DNA of 64,000 nucleotides from DASZBX01 sp035943635 (GCA_035943635.1 DASZBX010000047.1:1-64000); one strand, 5' to 3'. Counted from the stretch's first letter, positions 33,901 through 43,200 are shown. Program-made: numbers and translations. Notes: generated by a model from the letters alone, not told the origin.

Positions 33901-35958
33901 CGGATCGCGCAGCTCGAGGCCGAGCCCGAGGAGCAGGCCACCGGACCGGTCAGCTGGCTGCGCTGGGACAAGGACTTCGGGCGGGCCCGCCGCGGGCTGT
34001 GCCCGGTCGACGTGGTGCACACCGACGTGCCGGACCCGGAGACCGCACTCGGCATCCTGGCCGGACTGCTGATACCCGAGACCGCGCCGACCGCCGACGA
34101 CCTGGCCAAACTCAACCTCGGGCACTACTACGGGCAGAAGGTCTGGGCCGAGCTGCTCCACCTCGGCTTCGCGGCCCCCGCGCTCGCCTACCGCGCGACC
34201 ACCGCCGGGACCGGCGCCAAGGAACGCGCGGGCCTGCTCGAATTCCTGCGCCTGTGGTCGGCCAGCCCGCTCACCGCCCCCGGCGGGGCGGTGCGCCTGC
34301 TGACCACCCTCCCCCCGGCGTCGGCGGAGAACCAGGCCGGCACGGTCCTGGCGACCGAATTCGGCCGGGCGATCGTGCTGAACATGGCCGGCTGGCACTC
34401 CAGCGGGCGGGGCACCTGGTACACGATCGAGTACAGCCGCGACGGCGATTTCGGCGCGCTGCCCGAGTGGCGGATCGAGACCGACGTGCGCCCGATGGCG
34501 TGGCCCTGGGCCCAAACCCCGATCGCCGGGTTCTGCGGACTGGCCGCCGGCCGCGACCCGGTCCCGATCCGGGCCGAGCAGGCCCGGGAGCTGGCCCGGA
34601 TCAGCGGTCTGAGCAGCGCCGAGGCCAAGGTCCTGCTGGCCGGGCTGCCCACCGAGACGACCGGCTACGGCGAGCAGGTCGCCGCGGAGATCCGCGAGGC
34701 GATGGACTTGAAGCCGACCGTGCTCAAGACCGCCGGCAAGCGCTTCGGCTCGCTCTCCGGGGAGGACTGCATCGCGCTGCTCGCCGCCCTGCTGCCGGTC
34801 GACCCGGCCACGTTGTGGACGGACGGTCCCCGGCTGGAGGCCGCCGCCCAGCTGTGGACCGGCAAGAAGGGCCGGCAGATCCCGCTGCCGGACGAGCTGA
34901 TCACCGAGGCCGACAGGATTGTCTCGGCCGAGATCGTACAGGGCCTGGTGAACCCGGCCAGCGCGACCTGGCTGGTCGGCACGAGGACCGTCGACGGCGC
35001 CCAGCGCAGCGTTTTCAGCCCGGACAACCTGCACGCCGCGGTCCGGGGCCTGATCTGGCTGGCGTACCGGCTCCCGGACGGCGACCCGCTGCGCGTCCCG
35101 CTGCCGCAGGCGCTGGCCACGCTGCGCGAGCGGATCGCGGACCCGGCGTTCTCGATCCGGGTGGGCCACACGAACAAGGCCGCCGAGATGGCGGCCGCGT
35201 TCGGCTACCGGGAGGAACCGTCGCTGGAGCAGGACAAGGCCTGGCGGGTCGGACCGTTCGAGTTCTCCGGCAGCACCAACGAGTGGCGCGGCCTGGACGT
35301 CTTCCCGGCCGAGCTGACCGGCGCGGACGACCCGGTGCTGGCCTACCTGGCCAAGGAGGAGAGTTTCGCCTGGTCCAGCTCGAAGATCAACGCGGTGATC
35401 GCGTTGCTCGGCGACGGGCTGGAGCGGCTGCTGGCGGCCGGGCTGCCGGCGGACGGCTCGGAAGGTTCGGCTGGCCCGGATGCTCAGGCCGCGCAGACCT
35501 TCCCGGCCCAGGACCCGACCCGGTCGGTGCCCGGCCTGGTCTCCGACGCGGCCGGCAAGCTGGGCCTGAGCCCGGACGCCGCCGCGCTCTACCTGATGCT
35601 GCTGGCCCTGCCCGACCCGACCGACCGCAACCAGGCGGCCTGGACCGGCTGGAAACCGGCCCGGCTCAAGGCCGCCCGGGCCGAGCTGGCGGCCACCGAC
35701 CTGGTGGTCGAGGGCGCCCGGCCGCGGGCCGGCCGTACCCTGTTCCTGCCCGGCGGCTGGCACACCCTGCGCGCGCCGCACCTGCCGGTGGAGACCTGGA
35801 AGGATCCGCTGTTCGGCTTCGGCCCGGACGGCGACGTGCAGTTGGGCCTGGTGCTGCCCCGGGTGCCGGTGGCCGAGCTGTTCAGCGTGGCCTGGAACCG
35901 GGTGCAGGACGGCGACACCCCCCGATACCTCGAACTGACGACGGGAAAGAAGCGATGA
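30976..35958 (+). CDS. Large (1,660-residue) protein of the AAA/VWA operon
   Basis: A very large soluble protein with no catalytic motif I can name. The N-terminal third is Leu/Ala-rich and helical, suggesting HEAT-like repeats. The middle (about 590-920) is rich in short beta-like segments with Trp and Gly (for example QTGQWPYLAVQ and DGTDYWVYISHLENR), suggesting a beta-propeller. The C-terminal third is helical with LSPDAAALYLMLLALPDPTDRN near 1535-1555. GTG 30976 overlaps the previous stop by 4 bp, and its own stop overlaps the MoxR start by 4 bp. It may be the scaffold or target that the AAA ATPase and VWA proteins act on, equivalent to the non-DUF4132 part of MolR/YehI; this is inference. 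Confidence 0.75.
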   Translation: MSTAAIETDETGQGAVDGALDAGGLLPLGTAPGERRDGASARSYRHPALADRVVVRLAPDGLGAAEDLTLEFLGFAAAAEPVPVGVLRQQSLGFPAWALVHDPANGHHALNLVKDIERLTRVAATKPGLAKEGFDDLARRLAGAVPHFLPTFYEQAARVFLLAENATLAAGFFNRAREAERAYSLVVDETAQGAAFLEFALAGALTAKALTEYSRALAARTTPELAYAQFRRICLERTAGGLPPYSALPADLRRLARAAKCDTVAEDVAFARELLVLPATVRAAAGFWTSYRPQLLRAAKADPAVRGLLLGIIPPTVGEPGPEDPWLALLEESGAVAGLTDPVDTLPAEALPADGVCGWLVRFDAQQGGRSRWLYRNVADKRRHKLLDLVDRMEPRLRAEGTALALCSRYHADIDLIDLCLGLGLELAAPTDQFSIDLEEWLGGPSDRDLTAFAGSAPLRLYLYKAVTALATDGRRDPENNSLVKVAARLTGVAGLRSVLHEWLDDQAALLALGGLVDLDQRLRLLDAVASRPIIAVNPDAFRRMAALNVGSYLGHALRSGIFDEYGWPALEQACARMAGLAPDADPQAPVPPPANSQRSVFQRRYYHQEPLHWEQTGQWPYLAVQTGMRVAVVDGAGTRMEHIVSVPSGPNVNVYNAILRYTDEQVLVAWNGHPDSGAYFSGDPARIFTDEIQVHHSAASVELPWGGRSFGGRPLTAGDPKWSAPGKVAADGTDYWVYISHLENRFRQQWVEFDPRTGTLGRASVPGFFGKPAPVSGEWTLQQEKSWLLPLAAGGSGGPLGAAGGLTGFRVLATADGTQYCEGVDGRSATVRATPGQLWPGATATAIMSFPGAAANLTAVHTGNQHLVDEDNRCVAILMQGRQYGRYSRGTWCVPPVEYWSYLTVRDESGSAALRAITDAQAQSLIASATQAPGSAATVESVLPQVTDSKLRMGIDGYLDSAVECQTRLLSLTERIAQLEAEPEEQATGPVSWLRWDKDFGRARRGLCPVDVVHTDVPDPETALGILAGLLIPETAPTADDLAKLNLGHYYGQKVWAELLHLGFAAPALAYRATTAGTGAKERAGLLEFLRLWSASPLTAPGGAVRLLTTLPPASAENQAGTVLATEFGRAIVLNMAGWHSSGRGTWYTIEYSRDGDFGALPEWRIETDVRPMAWPWAQTPIAGFCGLAAGRDPVPIRAEQARELARISGLSSAEAKVLLAGLPTETTGYGEQVAAEIREAMDLKPTVLKTAGKRFGSLSGEDCIALLAALLPVDPATLWTDGPRLEAAAQLWTGKKGRQIPLPDELITEADRIVSAEIVQGLVNPASATWLVGTRTVDGAQRSVFSPDNLHAAVRGLIWLAYRLPDGDPLRVPLPQALATLRERIADPAFSIRVGHTNKAAEMAAAFGYREEPSLEQDKAWRVGPFEFSGSTNEWRGLDVFPAELTGADDPVLAYLAKEESFAWSSSKINAVIALLGDGLERLLAAGLPADGSEGSAGPDAQAAQTFPAQDPTRSVPGLVSDAAGKLGLSPDAAALYLMLLALPDPTDRNQAAWTGWKPARLKAARAELAATDLVVEGARPRAGRTLFLPGGWHTLRAPHLPVETWKDPLFGFGPDGDVQLGLVLPRVPVAELFSVAWNRVQDGDTPRYLELTTGKKR

Positions 35959-37127
35959 GCGCCCGACAGACTGAGCCCGCGGAGACCGTGTTCGCGGCCG
36001 AGCTGGAGTTCCTGGCCGCGTACGACCTGGGCCCGCGCCCGGCCGGCTGGCGGCTGACCCCGCGCGCCGTGGTCGTGTTCATCTGCGGCAGCGACGGCGC
36101 CGAGCTGCAGGCCGACGCGCCGGTGGCCGCGTCCGGCAAGGACGCCAAGGCCGGGAAGAAGCCGGCCCGGATGGTGGTCAGCCGCAAGTTCGTCGGCGAC
36201 CGCGACCTGGTCGAACGCTGCGTGGTCACCCTGGCCGGCGAGCGCGGCCTGCTGCTGGTCGGCGAGCCCGGCACGGCCAAGTCCATGCTGTCGGAGCTTC
36301 TGGCCGCCGCGGTCAGCGCCGACTCGACCCGGGTGGTCCAGGGCACCGCCGGCACCACCGAGGACCAGCTGAAGTACGGCTGGAACTACGCGATGCTGCT
36401 GGCCCAGGGCCCGACCGAGCAGGCCCTGGTGCCGTCCCCGGTGATGGCCGCGATGCGGGCCGGGGCGGTGGCCCGGGTGGAGGAGATCACCCGCTGCCTG
36501 CCCGAGGTGCAGGACGCGCTGGTCTCCGTGCTCTCCGACCGCCGGATCTCGGTGCCGGAACTGTCCGGGGAGCGCGACGGCGCCGTGTACGCGGCCCCCG
36601 GTTTCACCGTGATCGCCACCGCGAACCTGCGCGACCGCGGCGTGTCGGAGATGTCCGCGGCGCTCAAGCGCCGGTTCAACTTCGAGACCATCGGCCCGAT
36701 CGGCTCCCTGGACGCCGAGGTCGCCCTGGTCCGGGACCAGGCCTCGGCCGCGCTGACCCGGGTGAACGCGCCCTTCGCGGTGGACGAGGGCGTGCTCGAG
36801 GTCCTGGTCACCGCCTTCCGCGACCTGCGCAGCGGCCGCTCGGTGGAGGGCTGGGACGTCGAGCGCCCGTCCACGGTGATGTCCACCGCGGAGGCGGTCA
36901 GCGTGGCCACCTCGATCGCCCTGGCCGCGGCCTATTTCCCCGGCGACCGCGACCCGCTGACCCTGGTGCCCGGCCACCTGATCGGCGTGGTCCGCAAGGA
37001 CGACCCGGCCGACGCCGAACGCCTGCTCGCCTACTGGGACTCGGCCGTGCGCAAGCGGGCCGAGGACGCCGGCGGCTCGCGCGCCTGGCGCCAGCTGTGG
37101 GAGCTGCGCGATGTCCTCGGCGGCTGA
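35955..37127 (+). CDS. MoxR-type AAA ATPase (YehL-like)
   Basis: The 390-residue ATPase has Walker A GEPGTAKS (103-110), a Walker B ending VEEI, sensor-1-type ATANLRDRG and arginine-finger-type KRRFNFE, all in the MoxR order. An N-terminal segment (about 20-55) may be a small winged domain. MoxR ATPases act as chaperones or remodelers with VWA partners; the next gene encodes such a VWA domain. ATG 35955 overlaps the preceding stop by 4 bp. The coding sequence overlaps the next gene by 17 bp. Confidence 0.9.
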   Translation: MSARQTEPAETVFAAELEFLAAYDLGPRPAGWRLTPRAVVVFICGSDGAELQADAPVAASGKDAKAGKKPARMVVSRKFVGDRDLVERCVVTLAGERGLLLVGEPGTAKSMLSELLAAAVSADSTRVVQGTAGTTEDQLKYGWNYAMLLAQGPTEQALVPSPVMAAMRAGAVARVEEITRCLPEVQDALVSVLSDRRISVPELSGERDGAVYAAPGFTVIATANLRDRGVSEMSAALKRRFNFETIGPIGSLDAEVALVRDQASAALTRVNAPFAVDEGVLEVLVTAFRDLRSGRSVEGWDVERPSTVMSTAEAVSVATSIALAAAYFPGDRDPLTLVPGHLIGVVRKDDPADAERLLAYWDSAVRKRAEDAGGSRAWRQLWELRDVLGG

Positions 37128-40100
37128 CCCGGCGCGCGGCGGCGCCGCGGCCGGTCGGGTGGCGGGCGGTCCGTCCGCCGACCCGGCCGCGGCGGTCGAG
37201 GCCCTGGCGGCCGAGACGGCGCCGTACCTCATCGGGATCCGGCACCACTCCCCGGCCCTGGCCGCCGCGCTGCCCGCCCTGCTGGACGCGTACCGGCCGG
37301 AGGTGCTGCTGATCGAACTGCCGACCGAGGCGGGTCCGTGGCTCACCTGGTTGTCGGACCCCAAGACGCAGGCCCCGGTCGCGCTGGCCGGGCCGGTCGA
37401 CGGCGGCGCGTCCGTGGCCTTCTACCCCTTCGCCGACTTCTCGCCCGAGCTGGCCGCGGTCCGCTGGGCCCGGGAGCGCGGGGTCGAGGTCGTGCCCTGC
37501 GATCTGCCGCTGGCCGATCGCGGGGGGCAGGGGCAGGACGTAGTCCCGTCCGACCTCTCCGGCGAGGCCGCCGCTCCGTCCGCCGCGCCCGACCCGGCCT
37601 CCGGCGCCGGCCTGGTCGGGCCGGGCGGGATCGGCCCGGATCCGGGCGCCGGCCTGGAGTTCCCGGCCTCGTCCGACTTCGGCGAGGCCCTGCGCCGGAC
37701 CGTGACCGGCCGTGCGGGCGAGGACCTGTGGGACCGTCAGGTGGAGGCGCGCGCTCCTGGCGCGGCGCCGGAGCAGATCCGCCGGGCGGCCCTGGCCGTG
37801 GGCTGGGCACTGCGTCAGGATGCTGGTACGAACGTCTCAGCCCACGATCTCGCTCGCGAGGCCTGGATGCGCGGCACCCTGCGCACGGTCGAAGGCCGTC
37901 GCACGGCCATGCTGCTCGGCGCGTTCCATATCCCGGCGATCCTGGACCCCGCGATCGCCAAGGACAGCACACCGGCCGCCACGATCGAGGCCGCGCAGGC
38001 TGAAGCCGTTGCGCAGGCTCAGATCACGATGGCTTTCGCGGTCTCGTCCGCTGTGGCCCCGGGGCCGCGCGCGGCCGTCGCGAGTGCCTCGTCGAAGAAT
38101 TCGCAGACCACTGCGATGTCGCTGGTCACCTACAACTTCGCGCTGCTCGACGAACGCTCCGGCTACCCGGCCGGCATCCGCGACCCGCACTGGCAGCAGT
38201 CGGTGTACGAATCCGACGGCGACCCGGCGGCGGTGGAGGGCAGCGCCGCGGCGCACCTGGTCGAAGTCTGCCGCAGCCTGCGCGCGGCCGGCCATCCGGC
38301 CGGTCCGGCCGAGGCCCGCCAAGCCCTGCGGTTCGCCCTGGACCTGGCCATCCTGCGCGATCTGCCCGCGCCCGCGCGCGGCGAACTGGTCGAGGCGGCC
38401 ACCGCGGTGCTCGGCCACGGCGAACTGCTCGGCCGCGGCCGGGCCGTCGCCGCGGCGCTGGAACGCGCCATGGTCGGCGCCCGCCGCGGCCGCCTGGCCC
38501 CCGGCACGCCGCAGTCCGGACTGCGCGCCCACGTCCAGGGCCTGCTGGCCGAACTGCGCCTGCCCGGACCCGGCGACAAGCGGGCCGACCTGCGCCTGGA
38601 CCCGCTGCGCTCCCCGCTGGACCGGCGCCGCGAGGTGGCGCTGAACCGGCTGGGCGCCTGCCGGGTGCCCTACGGCGAGCCCTCGGACCAGGTCGCCCCC
38701 GGCGGCCTGGACACGCTGACCACCAGGTGGCGCGCGACCTGGACGCCGAGCACGGAGGCCCACCTGGACCTGCTCACCGCCCAGGGCGTCACGCTCGCGC
38801 AGGCCACGGCGGGCGTGCTGCGCCGGGCGCGCCGCGAGCAGCAGGACGGCGGCGGCCCGACCGTGCCGGCGACGCTGGCCGGACTGCTGGCCGCCGCCGA
38901 ATGCGGACTGCCGGAACTGGCCGGGCTCCGGCTGGACGAGATCTCGTCGGTGGTGCTGCCGACCGGGACGCTCGCGGAGTTGCTCAGCGCGGCGGCGTTG
39001 CTCGAACGCCTGCGGGCCGGGCACGTTCCCGGGCTGCCCGACCCGACCGTGCTGTTCGGGACCGAGGAGACCGGGTCGGCTGCCGCGGAATCCGCCGAGC
39101 CGGCCGAATTCGCCGACCATGAGGGTGCTGATGGTTCGGTAGACGCCAAGTCGGCCGCTCCCGAGCTGCCCGCGGCGGTGGCCGTGCGTCGCTCGAACGC
39201 GCTCGACCTGGCCGACCGGATCGACGCGGCCGCCCTGGTCCGGGTCGCGGGCCTTGGCGGCAGCCAGGATCTGGACGATGCCCGCGCGTTGACCGCGTTC
39301 GCCGTCCGCTGCGCCGCGGCCGGCAGCCAGTTGCGGGCGGACAGTGCGCTGAGACATCTGGAGCAGGACGGTTCGCCGATGATCTCCGCGGCGGCCGGCG
39401 CCTGCCGGGTCGTGCTCGGCTCGGCCGCGGCCGTGGATCTCGGCACCCGCCTGGCCGGATGGATCGACACCGCCACTCACCGGGCCGCCCGGACCGCGCT
39501 GCGCGACCGGCTCAACGGCCTGCTGGCCGCCGCCGGGCCGCTGCTCAACACCGGTCCGGCCGTGCTCGACCCGATCGTCCAGCGAATCAATATCCTGACC
39601 GATGCCGACTTCCTGGACCGGCTGCCCGCCCTGCGCGGCGGCTTCGGCCGGACCGCGCCCGCGGACCGGGACCGGATCCTGCGGCAGATCGAGGACAGCA
39701 TCGGCGCGAGCGTCGCGGCGCACGAGGGGCGGGGCGGGCTCGACCCGGAGGTGCTTGCCGACGCTGCTTGGGCGGATGCGGCCGGGCGTGCTGCGCTGGC
39801 GGCCGCCGGGCTGGGTTTTGCCGCGCTGGCCATGGTGGCCGAGCCGGCTGTCACCTCGGGGAATGCGGAGGTGGCGGGGTCTACTAACGGGCCCATTGAA
39901 GGGGAGGGGCAAGGCCAGAAGCAAGGGCATGAGTCAGGGCGCGAGCGCGAGCCAGGGTTGGAGCCTGCGCAGGGGCAGGGGCAGGGGCAGGGGCATGAGT
40001 CTGGGCATCGGCTTGAGGATGGTCACGGTGCGGGTCATGGTTCCCGGGTTCTGTCGCCGGCCGATCGGTGGCGTCTGATTCTGGCTCGGCAGCAGGATCA

Positions 40101-41145
40101 GTGTTCTGCGCCTGCTCGTCGTTATGCCCAGGCGCTCGACGAGCTCTACGGTCGCGGCGAAGGACCCGGCGAAGGGTCGGGGCAGGGCAGTACCGGCGGG
40201 CGGGGGACCACCTACCCGACCGTGCGCGAATGGTCCGCGGACCTGGAAGCCTTGTTCGGCAAGGGAATCCGGGAAGAGGTCCTGGCCGCCGCGGCGGGTG
40301 CGGGACGTCTGGACGCAGCCCTCGAACTCGACCCGGCGAGCGTGCGGCCCAGCGTGGAACTCCTGCGCAACGTGCTGTCGCTGGCCGGCGGGCTGCCGGA
40401 GAGCGCGCTCGCGCGACTTCGCCCGCTGGTCGCCCGGCTGGTCGACGAACTCGCCGCGCAGCTGGCCAACCGGCTGCGGCCCGCGCTGACCGGGCTGACC
40501 AGCCCGCTGCCGACCCGGCGGCCGGGCGGCCGGCTGGACTTCGACCGCACGGTCCGGGCCAACCTGGCCACCGCGCGCCGCGGCGCCGACGGCACGGTCA
40601 CCCTGCTGCCCGAGCGCCCGGTCTTCCACAGCCGGGTCCGGCGGCAGTCCGACTGGCGGCTGATCCTGGTCGTCGACGTCTCCGGGTCGATGGAGTCCTC
40701 GGTCATCTGGTCCGCGCTCACCGCGGCCGTGTTCGCCGGGGTCAGCGCCGTGACCACGCACTTCCTGGCCTTCTCGACCGAGGTGCTGGACTTCACCGAC
40801 CGGATCTCGGATCCGCTCAGCCTGCTGCTCGAGGTGCGGGTCGGCGGCGGCACCCACATCGCGGCCGGCCTGGCCGCGGCCCGGGAGCTGGTCACCGTCC
40901 CGTCGAAGACGCTCATCGTCACCATCAGCGACTTCGAGGAGGGTTATCCCTTGGCCGGACTGCTCGGCGAGGTACGCCGCCTGGCCGAGTCCGGGGTCAC
41001 CCTGCTTGGCTGCGCGAGCCTGGACGACAACGGCACCCCGCGCTACAGCATCCCGATCGCCCAGGCGGTGGCCGCAGCCGGCATGCCGGTGGCCGCGCTG
41101 AGCCCGCTGGAGCTGGCCGGCTGGGTCGGGGAGCGGATCCGATGA
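37111..41145 (+). CDS. DUF5682-VWA fusion protein (YehM-YehP-like)
   Basis: The 1,344-residue protein joins two functions that are separate genes in E. coli (yehM and yehP). The N-terminal part (about 30-870) is DUF5682, opening IGIRHHSPALAAAL and ELPTEAGPWL, of unknown activity. A low-complexity Gly/Gln/His/Glu-rich linker (about 930-980) precedes a helical region. The C-terminal VWA domain (about 1178-1344) has a complete MIDAS: DVSGSM (1189-1194), then GGTHI and ISDF. VWA domains bind metal-dependent partners and pair with MoxR ATPases. ATG 37111 lies inside the end of the MoxR gene; a later start is possible. The stop overlaps the SWIM gene start by 4 bp. Confidence 0.87.
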   Translation: MSSAADPARGGAAAGRVAGGPSADPAAAVEALAAETAPYLIGIRHHSPALAAALPALLDAYRPEVLLIELPTEAGPWLTWLSDPKTQAPVALAGPVDGGASVAFYPFADFSPELAAVRWARERGVEVVPCDLPLADRGGQGQDVVPSDLSGEAAAPSAAPDPASGAGLVGPGGIGPDPGAGLEFPASSDFGEALRRTVTGRAGEDLWDRQVEARAPGAAPEQIRRAALAVGWALRQDAGTNVSAHDLAREAWMRGTLRTVEGRRTAMLLGAFHIPAILDPAIAKDSTPAATIEAAQAEAVAQAQITMAFAVSSAVAPGPRAAVASASSKNSQTTAMSLVTYNFALLDERSGYPAGIRDPHWQQSVYESDGDPAAVEGSAAAHLVEVCRSLRAAGHPAGPAEARQALRFALDLAILRDLPAPARGELVEAATAVLGHGELLGRGRAVAAALERAMVGARRGRLAPGTPQSGLRAHVQGLLAELRLPGPGDKRADLRLDPLRSPLDRRREVALNRLGACRVPYGEPSDQVAPGGLDTLTTRWRATWTPSTEAHLDLLTAQGVTLAQATAGVLRRARREQQDGGGPTVPATLAGLLAAAECGLPELAGLRLDEISSVVLPTGTLAELLSAAALLERLRAGHVPGLPDPTVLFGTEETGSAAAESAEPAEFADHEGADGSVDAKSAAPELPAAVAVRRSNALDLADRIDAAALVRVAGLGGSQDLDDARALTAFAVRCAAAGSQLRADSALRHLEQDGSPMISAAAGACRVVLGSAAAVDLGTRLAGWIDTATHRAARTALRDRLNGLLAAAGPLLNTGPAVLDPIVQRINILTDADFLDRLPALRGGFGRTAPADRDRILRQIEDSIGASVAAHEGRGGLDPEVLADAAWADAAGRAALAAAGLGFAALAMVAEPAVTSGNAEVAGSTNGPIEGEGQGQKQGHESGREREPGLEPAQGQGQGQGHESGHRLEDGHGAGHGSRVLSPADRWRLILARQQDQCSAPARRYAQALDELYGRGEGPGEGSGQGSTGGRGTTYPTVREWSADLEALFGKGIREEVLAAAAGAGRLDAALELDPASVRPSVELLRNVLSLAGGLPESALARLRPLVARLVDELAAQLANRLRPALTGLTSPLPTRRPGGRLDFDRTVRANLATARRGADGTVTLLPERPVFHSRVRRQSDWRLILVVDVSGSMESSVIWSALTAAVFAGVSAVTTHFLAFSTEVLDFTDRISDPLSLLLEVRVGGGTHIAAGLAAARELVTVPSKTLIVTISDFEEGYPLAGLLGEVRRLAESGVTLLGCASLDDNGTPRYSIPIAQAVAAAGMPVAALSPLELAGWVGERIR
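39897..40032 (+). repeat. Low-complexity GGGGCA-type repeat tract within the DUF5682-VWA gene
   Basis: Imperfect repeats of GGGCAG and GGGCATGAG, including four perfect AGGGGC copies at 39971-39994. They encode a Gly/Gln/His/Glu-rich linker that stays in frame and separates the DUF5682 and VWA halves. Length variation between strains would be expected. Confidence 0.75.
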
Positions 41146-43178
41146 CCGCGACGATGCCCGCCGTGGACGGCGCGGTCCTGGCCGACCTGCTCGACGCGCT
41201 GCCGCCCCGGCTGCGCAAACGGCTGGACTCGATGGCCGAGAAGGCCGCCGGCTGGCCGCTGGAGGTCGACGGCGACTTGGCGCCGGGGGGCAAGGCGACC
41301 GTGGTCGCCCGGGTCGACGACGAGACCAGGGTCACCGTGCAGACCCGGTCGGGCGTGGTGTGGTCGGCCGAGGACGTGCACTGCGACTGCCTGCTCGCCC
41401 CGGCCTGCCTGCACCGGGCCGCCCTCATCGCGTTGGCCCCGCCGATGGAGGCCGGGGCACTGCCGGAACCGGGCGCGGATCCGGCTGCTGATTCGGGCAC
41501 TTCTGCGCCTGGGTCTGCGGCTGAACCCGTGGCCGAAACTGCGACTACAGCTGCATCTGGGACTTCGGCGGATCAGAGGCAGCAAGCTGCGGCCGCTGGA
41601 TCGAGCAGCGCCGGTACCGGCGGCGCCGACCGGCAACCGGCCGCGGCCCAGCTCACGTCTACCGCCCAGCTCACGTCCGCCGAACGCGCGGCCGCCCGGT
41701 CCCTCTGGAACGCCGGGGCCGCGCTGCTGCTCGGCGGCGTGATCGGCGCCAGCCTGTTCAACGAGGCGCAGCTGCGCCGGGTCGCGCACCAGGCCCGGGC
41801 GATCGGCCTGCACCGGGCCGCCGCGCTCGGCAACCGGGTCGCCTCGGGGCTGCGCGCGGGCCGCGAGCGCCGGGCCGACTACTCGCTCCCGCAGCTGACC
41901 GCGGACCTGCGCGACCTGCTGCTGCTCGCCCGGGCCCTGCCGCGGGCCGCGGAGCTCGGTGACGCCGACCAGCTCGCCGACCTGCGCGGCATCGCCCGGC
42001 GCGGTTACGACCACCAGGGCGGCCTGCGGCTGTACGGCCTGTTCACCGAGCCGATCATCGCCGGGTCCGGGCACGCGGGCGTGGTCACCACCATGGTCGA
42101 CGACAACGGCGTGCTGTGGACGACCGCGAACGTCATGCCCGGCGATCCGAGCCGGGTGCGGCCCGCGTACAACACGGCGGTCAACCTCGGCGGAACCGTG
42201 GTCACGCATCGGGAACTGACCCGCGGCGGGCTGATCGTGAGCGGTGCGAGCGCGTCCGCCGACGGCCGGCTCAGCGGCGGCTCGGCGTCCCGCGCGGTCA
42301 AGGCCGCCGGGGCGCAGTGGACCGAGCGGCCGATCGCCGGGTTGTTCGACACTCCGCTGGACAAACAGGTCGAGCGGGCGTTCGACGCGGTCGATCAGGG
42401 ACCTGACTCGGGCGGCCGGGCCGGCGACGACCTGCTTTTCGCCGCCGTGCGCGTGCTCGGGCCGACCGAGCTCGGATTCGCGGCGGCGGTCAGGACCGGT
42501 GAAATCGTGTACTGCGTCTCGGTGCAGGCCGGATACGGACTTCCGTACCGCGGAAACCTCGAGGCGCTCAGCACTCCCGGCTTGTGCCTGCGCATCGTCG
42601 CGCGGCTCGATCCGTACCGGCCGGCCACTTTGCGCGTCCTGGCGGCGAGCCCGGACGACGCCTGGGACGACGAGCAGCCCAAACAGGAACTGGCCCTGCC
42701 CGCGGAATGGTCCCGGCGGATCAACCTCGGCCTGGACACCCTCTCCCGCGCTGCCGGGGAAGCCCGCACCGCCCACCCGGCCACCGTGCCGGTCCCGGCG
42801 ACCTCGGTGGCTCCGGAAGCCGAATTGCCTTCCGGGCCAACGGATTCGGACGATTCGGCACCAGGCCACGGCGCCTCCGCCCCGCCCGACGGCACCGCGC
42901 TGCACCTGGTGCGGCACCGGATCGAGCAGGCCGTGGCCGGCGGCCGGGTAGTCACCGCCAACGCGTCCACGGACCGGGACGTCGCCCGGCTGCGCCGGTC
43001 CGCGCTGCACACCGCGGCGGACCTGATGGCCGGCCTCACCCTGGCCGCGCCCCCGCGCCGAGACGCCTTCGGCCGGCCCCGGCCCGACGACGGCTACCTC
43101 GAGGCCTGGCTCGCGGCCGCGCACTACGAAGCCGTCGCCTCGCAGCGGTTGCTGCTACGGCGGTGGTTGCGCGCCTGA
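41142..43178 (+). CDS. SWIM zinc-finger protein (YehQ-like)
   Basis: The 678-residue protein has a SWIM zinc finger near the N-terminus: C81, C83, C89 and H91 in CDCLLAPACLH, matching CxCx(n)CxH. SWIM fingers bind DNA or proteins. A Ser/Ala/Thr-rich linker (about 105-185) follows, then a large alpha/beta region (about 190-530), another disordered Pro/Ala/Ser stretch (about 540-590) and a helical end. ATG 41142 overlaps the previous stop by 4 bp. It is the last gene of the five-gene operon and converges with the MarR gene with 22 bp between stops. Confidence 0.85.
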   Translation: MTATMPAVDGAVLADLLDALPPRLRKRLDSMAEKAAGWPLEVDGDLAPGGKATVVARVDDETRVTVQTRSGVVWSAEDVHCDCLLAPACLHRAALIALAPPMEAGALPEPGADPAADSGTSAPGSAAEPVAETATTAASGTSADQRQQAAAAGSSSAGTGGADRQPAAAQLTSTAQLTSAERAAARSLWNAGAALLLGGVIGASLFNEAQLRRVAHQARAIGLHRAAALGNRVASGLRAGRERRADYSLPQLTADLRDLLLLARALPRAAELGDADQLADLRGIARRGYDHQGGLRLYGLFTEPIIAGSGHAGVVTTMVDDNGVLWTTANVMPGDPSRVRPAYNTAVNLGGTVVTHRELTRGGLIVSGASASADGRLSGGSASRAVKAAGAQWTERPIAGLFDTPLDKQVERAFDAVDQGPDSGGRAGDDLLFAAVRVLGPTELGFAAAVRTGEIVYCVSVQAGYGLPYRGNLEALSTPGLCLRIVARLDPYRPATLRVLAASPDDAWDDEQPKQELALPAEWSRRINLGLDTLSRAAGEARTAHPATVPVPATSVAPEAELPSGPTDSDDSAPGHGASAPPDGTALHLVRHRIEQAVAGGRVVTANASTDRDVARLRRSALHTAADLMAGLTLAAPPRRDAFGRPRPDDGYLEAWLAAAHYEAVASQRLLLRRWLRA

Positions 43179-43200
43179 CCTCTTGTTTCTCAGCTCTCGG

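Noticed and set aside
31897..35781. 1,294-residue antisense frame opposite the large operon protein
   Set aside because: Low-complexity, Gln/Arg/Gly-rich shadow with no domain, fully inside a well-supported overlapping operon.
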